A stretch of 16,743 bases of DNA from JBDTMC01 sp039934475. GTDB taxonomy: Bacteria; Acidobacteriota; Terriglobia; Bryobacterales; Bryobacteraceae. Position numbers and translations under genes: made by a program. Of the stretch, positions 14,931-16,743 are shown in pieces (position 1 is the first letter of the stretch; each line of letters opens with the position of its first letter). A model generated the notes under the pieces. The model was not told the DNA's origin. It saw nothing but the letters and a program-made list of their open reading frames with translations, and ran no database searches. The DNA lies in NCBI GenBank assembly GCA_039934475.1, contig JBDTMC010000136.1, forward strand, positions 1-16,743, written 5' to 3'.

Positions 14931-14950
14931 TACTATAGTATTAGAGCTAA
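14931..14950. promoter_or_regulatory. palindrome TACTATAGTA overlapping a -10-like box of the Fic operon
   Basis: TACTATAGTA (14931-14940) is a perfect 10-base palindrome containing TATAGT, a -10-like hexamer, and is directly followed by TTAGAGCTAA (14941-14950), whose ends TTAG/CTAA are also inverted. It lies 28 bases before the antitoxin ATG. Toxin-antitoxin operons are often autorepressed at such sites. No good -35 is seen. Confidence 0.35.
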
Positions 14951-14978
14951 GCTGTCGAAAAAGGAGCGGAGGATCCCC

Positions 14979-15176
14979 ATGTCGAAAGAACTTGAATTGC
15001 TGTTAGAGGTATCGCGCAAACGCGAAACGACACCGGCTGAACAAGAGGCGCAGCGAAGGAGCTTTGCCTACGGGAACACTCACTTCGAGAACGAACGAAT
15101 CACAAGGGAAACTGTCGACCGTGCCGCTGAGGCATTGATGACTGCACATGCGACGAACGGACATTCAGCGCGATAG
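14979..15176 (+). CDS. putative antitoxin of the Fic toxin
   Basis: The 65-residue protein is small, charged and probably helical (SKELELLLEVSRKRETTPAE, then ITRETVDRAAEALM). The core RRSFAYGNTHFENERITRE is of a type I associate with small proteins encoded just before Fic genes. Class I Fic antitoxins inhibit with an (S/T)xxxE(G/N) helix; the matching stretch here is Ser28-Phe-Ala-Tyr-Gly32-Asn33, with Gly in place of Glu. The ATG has GGAGG 6 bases upstream. The gene overlaps the Fic gene by 29 bases, the tight coupling usual for toxin-antitoxin pairs. It has no DNA-binding motif, so any autoregulation would be indirect. Function is inferred from position and motif. Confidence 0.66.
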   Translation: MSKELELLLEVSRKRETTPAEQEAQRRSFAYGNTHFENERITRETVDRAAEALMTAHATNGHSAR

Positions 15177-15816
15177 TCGTCCTGCCTCCCACCAACTTTA
15201 TTCCGATCCTGACGAGAAGGCTCGGTTGGAGGCCAGAAACGGCCTCCTTCAATTCGATGAGGTTGTACGTCTCGTAGACGATTCGAAGAATGGGTTCAAG
15301 CTGAGGCCCAGCACGCTACAGAGGCTTCAGCGGTTGGCCATCCAGGATATATATACTTGCGCTGGAAACTACCGAACGGGGCCAGTTTTCATTGCGGGCA
15401 CTACCCATAAACCTCCGCCCGCATCGGATGTCGCCGAACGTGTTGAGGAGATGTGCGAGTACGTGAGTCAAAACTGGGAGAAATCGGCGTTGCATCTGGC
15501 GGCGTACATGATGTGGCGACTAAACTGGATTCACCCTTTTTCTGGCGGCAATGGTCGAACGTCAAGAGCGGTTTCCTACTTGGTATTGTGTGCAAAACTC
15601 GGGTACAGATTGCCCGGAACCAACACCATCCCAGAACAGATCGTCGCGAATCGGCAACCCTATTACGCCGCCCTCGACGCTGCAGATGCTGCTTGGACTG
15701 AAGGCAGGATAGAGCTGTCAGTCATGGAGGTCCTGTTAGGTAATATGCTCGCAGTGCAGCTCTCCTCGGTGCTTGCCGCAGCAGCTCTGGCGACGCGAGG
15801 TCAAGTGTCCGAATAG
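15148..15816 (+). CDS. Fic-domain protein (putative AMP/nucleotidyl transferase toxin) with variant active-site motif
   Basis: The 222-residue protein has a Fic fold. Before the active site come IQDIYTCAGNYRTGPVFIAG, the family's beta-hairpin flap region, and THKPPPASDV. The signature is at 129-140: HPFSGGNGRTSR. His129 is the catalytic base, GNGR and Arg140 bind the nucleotide phosphates, and Gly133 takes the position of the Asp/Glu that normally binds Mg2+. Fic enzymes transfer AMP or another phosphate-containing group to target hydroxyls, in toxin-antitoxin modules often on gyrase or topoisomerase IV; the target here is unknown. No N-terminal inhibitory helix is visible, so inhibition would come from the overlapping upstream protein. 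The ATG at 15148 has a weak GAGG. GC is lower than in the chromosome to the left. It could be a subfamily with altered donor use. Confidence 0.84.
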   Translation: MRRTDIQRDSRPASHQLYSDPDEKARLEARNGLLQFDEVVRLVDDSKNGFKLRPSTLQRLQRLAIQDIYTCAGNYRTGPVFIAGTTHKPPPASDVAERVEEMCEYVSQNWEKSALHLAAYMMWRLNWIHPFSGGNGRTSRAVSYLVLCAKLGYRLPGTNTIPEQIVANRQPYYAALDAADAAWTEGRIELSVMEVLLGNMLAVQLSSVLAAAALATRGQVSE

Positions 15817-15878
15817 TTGGGGCCTGCTGGTTAAGGCGATGGGCGTCCCAGCCCCATTCCGTCAGAGCAAGTACTTGA

Positions 15879-16162
15879 TCAATTGAGGCTGTGCTTTGTG
15901 GGGATTGCGTACGTCCCGTTCTCCTCCGCCAGTACGGTCCCATGTACTCGGCTTATGGCTTCGAGAATGTCCGCATCGCTCGGGTGAACGTACCGCTTCG
16001 TGGTCTTCATGTCCGTGTGGCCGCCAGAACGTGAAGGGTGAACGGATCCATGTGCTACGCCCAACGCGTAATGCAGGTGTGGCGAAATTGTGTAGAGGCC
16101 GAACGGCGGCACCCCGGGTTTCTTGAGGGCCGCCGCGTGTTGCTTTTTCAGGGTGGACGCTT
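15879..16162 (-). pseudogene. C-terminal remnant of a phage-type tyrosine integrase
   Basis: Reading the minus strand across frames restores a tyrosine recombinase C-terminus. HAAALKKPGVPPFGLYT is followed, after one extra T in the run at 16085-16087, by RHTCITRWA, then a TAG stop (16057-16055), then HMDPFTLHVLA. After one missing G near 16021 comes GHTDMKTTKRYVHPSDAD and ILEAISRV. The conserved R-H-x-x-C/H, the G-H pair and the nucleophilic Tyr in KRYVHP are all recognisable. The N-terminal two thirds are absent: the remnant begins right after the excisionase-like frame. With two frameshifts and a stop it cannot be active. It probably once moved the segment that carries the Fic pair. Confidence 0.82.
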
Positions 16163-16442
16163 CTAGGTGACCGCTCCTGGTGGCCGCCGGAAACACACAT
16201 CCCGAAGTAGCTTCGCCCGTCTCATCTCCAATACCGCAAGCACCCGCGGAGAAGCTGGGTGCGCATGAAGCCATGAGTCTAAATCTTCCGGCCTGTACCG
16301 GACGGCGGCCCCGAGTTTCAAGAGCTTCGGTCCCTGCCGCCGAAAGCGCCACCGCCTCACGCTTGCAACCGACAGTCCTGTAATGCGGGCGACGTCCTGC
16401 TCGTTTAGTAGATCTGTGAGCCTCGTTGTAGCTTGTTTCCAC
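16163..16442 (-). pseudogene. excisionase-like HTH protein, frameshifted
   Basis: A MerR/excisionase-type helix-turn-helix is clear on the minus strand: LLNEQDVARITGLSVASVRR, then WRFRRQGPKLLKLGAAVRYR and PEDLDSWLHAHP, ending at a TAG (16163-16165). This frame has no start codon; it runs back to a stop at the gene's edge. A GTG (16442-16440) with AAGGAG about 9 bases upstream opens the neighbouring frame (VETSYNEAH), so a one-base shift between about 16404 and 16430 has split the gene. Excisionases bend DNA and direct integrase towards excision. The remnant precedes the integrase remnant in the same orientation, as in intact elements. An unusual start codon in the HTH frame is the alternative. 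Confidence 0.7.
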
Positions 16443-16496
16443 TGGCTGAAACTCCTTTAGCGCCCTAGCGCCGTTTCAGGCTAAGGCCTCCACACC

Positions 16497-16537
16497 GTGG
16501 GGAATCAATGAGGGGACTGTGGGGAATATGTGAGGGG
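16497..16537. repeat. two imperfect direct repeats of about 19 bases
   Basis: GTGGGGAATCAATGAGGGG (16497-16515) and GTGGGGAATATGTGAGGGG (16519-16537) share 16 of 19 bases at a 22-base spacing, two helical turns. They lie just upstream of the excisionase remnant, where integrase or Xis arm sites are usual. No copy of the tRNA-Thr 3' end was found nearby. Confidence 0.45.
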
Positions 16538-16610
16538 CAGGTTGCAGGTTTCAGGAGCGCTGCTCTGATATCGCGGTCTGCGCAGCGGTAAGTTTGTTTG
16601 CTGGCACGCG

Positions 16611-16743
16611 ATGACTGTTACCCTCGACATCCCGGACGAATTGGCGCGGCGGTTGGGTCCGGAGGCAGCGCGGATGTCGCGAGCGGCGCTAGGGCTCGAG
16701 GCGCATCGTCAGGGGTTGTGGACCGAAGCCGAACTCGGGCGGT
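16611..16743 (+). CDS. UPF0175-family antitoxin-like protein (partial, runs off the window edge)
   Basis: The visible 44 residues start MTVTLDIPDELARRLGPEA and continue SRAALGLEAHRQGLWTEAEL. Members of UPF0175 begin with this strand (tvtldiPdel) followed by a helix ending in 'Aleay-r-G-lt-ae-v', a ribbon-helix-helix-like DNA-binding fold found in antitoxins often paired with PIN-domain toxins. The C-terminus and any toxin gene lie beyond the window. No clear Shine-Dalgarno precedes the ATG. It is divergent from the excisionase remnant. Confidence 0.72.
   Translation, partial: MTVTLDIPDELARRLGPEAARMSRAALGLEAHRQGLWTEAELGR

Larger units (their letters stand above)
14711..14978. other. low-GC leader between tRNA-Thr and the Fic operon
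   Basis: These 268 bases have visibly lower GC than the flanking chromosome and contain no convincing gene; the short frame at 14782-15006 has no family features. They hold a spaced direct repeat (14781-14798), a 7-bp inverted repeat (14882-14912) and a palindrome (14931-14940). The segment is best read as the tRNA-proximal junction of the inserted element plus the Fic operon promoter. Confidence 0.5.

Noticed and set aside
16443..16743. A right-hand attachment repeat of tRNA-Thr
   Set aside because: No stretch resembling the tRNA T arm or acceptor end was found by eye beyond the integrase remnant.

Overview
The window looks like chromosome of an acidobacterium, most likely of the Solibacter/Bryobacter type. 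This is inferred from gene content, not from a marker gene. The strongest pointer is a ~1,100-residue Oar-like outer-membrane receptor with an N-terminal carboxypeptidase-regulatory-like domain and an 'LPLNGRNY' plug motif, a family greatly expanded in that phylum. High GC, short overlapping gene pairs and an acidobacterial-style phage integrase remnant agree with it.

Layout. (1) 1-1522: a GNAT acetyltransferase gene and the start of an exported-protein gene (overlapping, minus strand), divergent from a single-pass membrane protein. (2) 1524-7229: a terminator, the TonB-dependent receptor (minus), a 117-bp divergent promoter region containing a perfect inverted repeat, then cstA and a small YbdD/YjiX-family gene (plus), a probable pyruvate/peptide uptake unit. 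(3) 7399-9635: a HipA-like kinase gene overlapping a DUF3037 gene (minus), divergent from an endonuclease/exonuclease/phosphatase-family gene. (4) 9690-12445: adenylate kinase, a short-chain dehydrogenase and an O-antigen-ligase-like membrane protein, all minus; the last two overlap. (5) 12499-14710: a SixA-type phosphohistidine phosphatase, a DegP/HtrA protease with two PDZ domains, and tRNA-Thr(CGT). (6) 14711-16743: an accessory segment directly 3' of the tRNA, with a Fic toxin/antitoxin pair, a decayed integrase and excisionase, short repeats, and the start of a UPF0175-type antitoxin.

Regions 1-5 read as ordinary chromosome: nutrient uptake across the outer and inner membranes, envelope polysaccharide and periplasmic quality control, plus a few poorly understood gene pairs. 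Region 6 looks like the remnant of an element inserted at tRNA-Thr. Its recombination genes are broken by at least two frameshifts and a stop in the integrase and one frameshift in the excisionase, while the Fic pair is intact. The Fic active-site loop reads HPFSGGNGRTSR, with Gly where the family usually has Asp/Glu. The partner protein has SFAYGN where class I Fic antitoxins usually carry (S/T)xxxE(G/N), so both lack the acidic residue. I regard this paired deviation, with palindromes in the operon leader, as the most interesting signal. I saw no CRISPR array, rRNA, intact transposon or clearly new multi-gene system. No gene-free stretch exceeds 300 bases.
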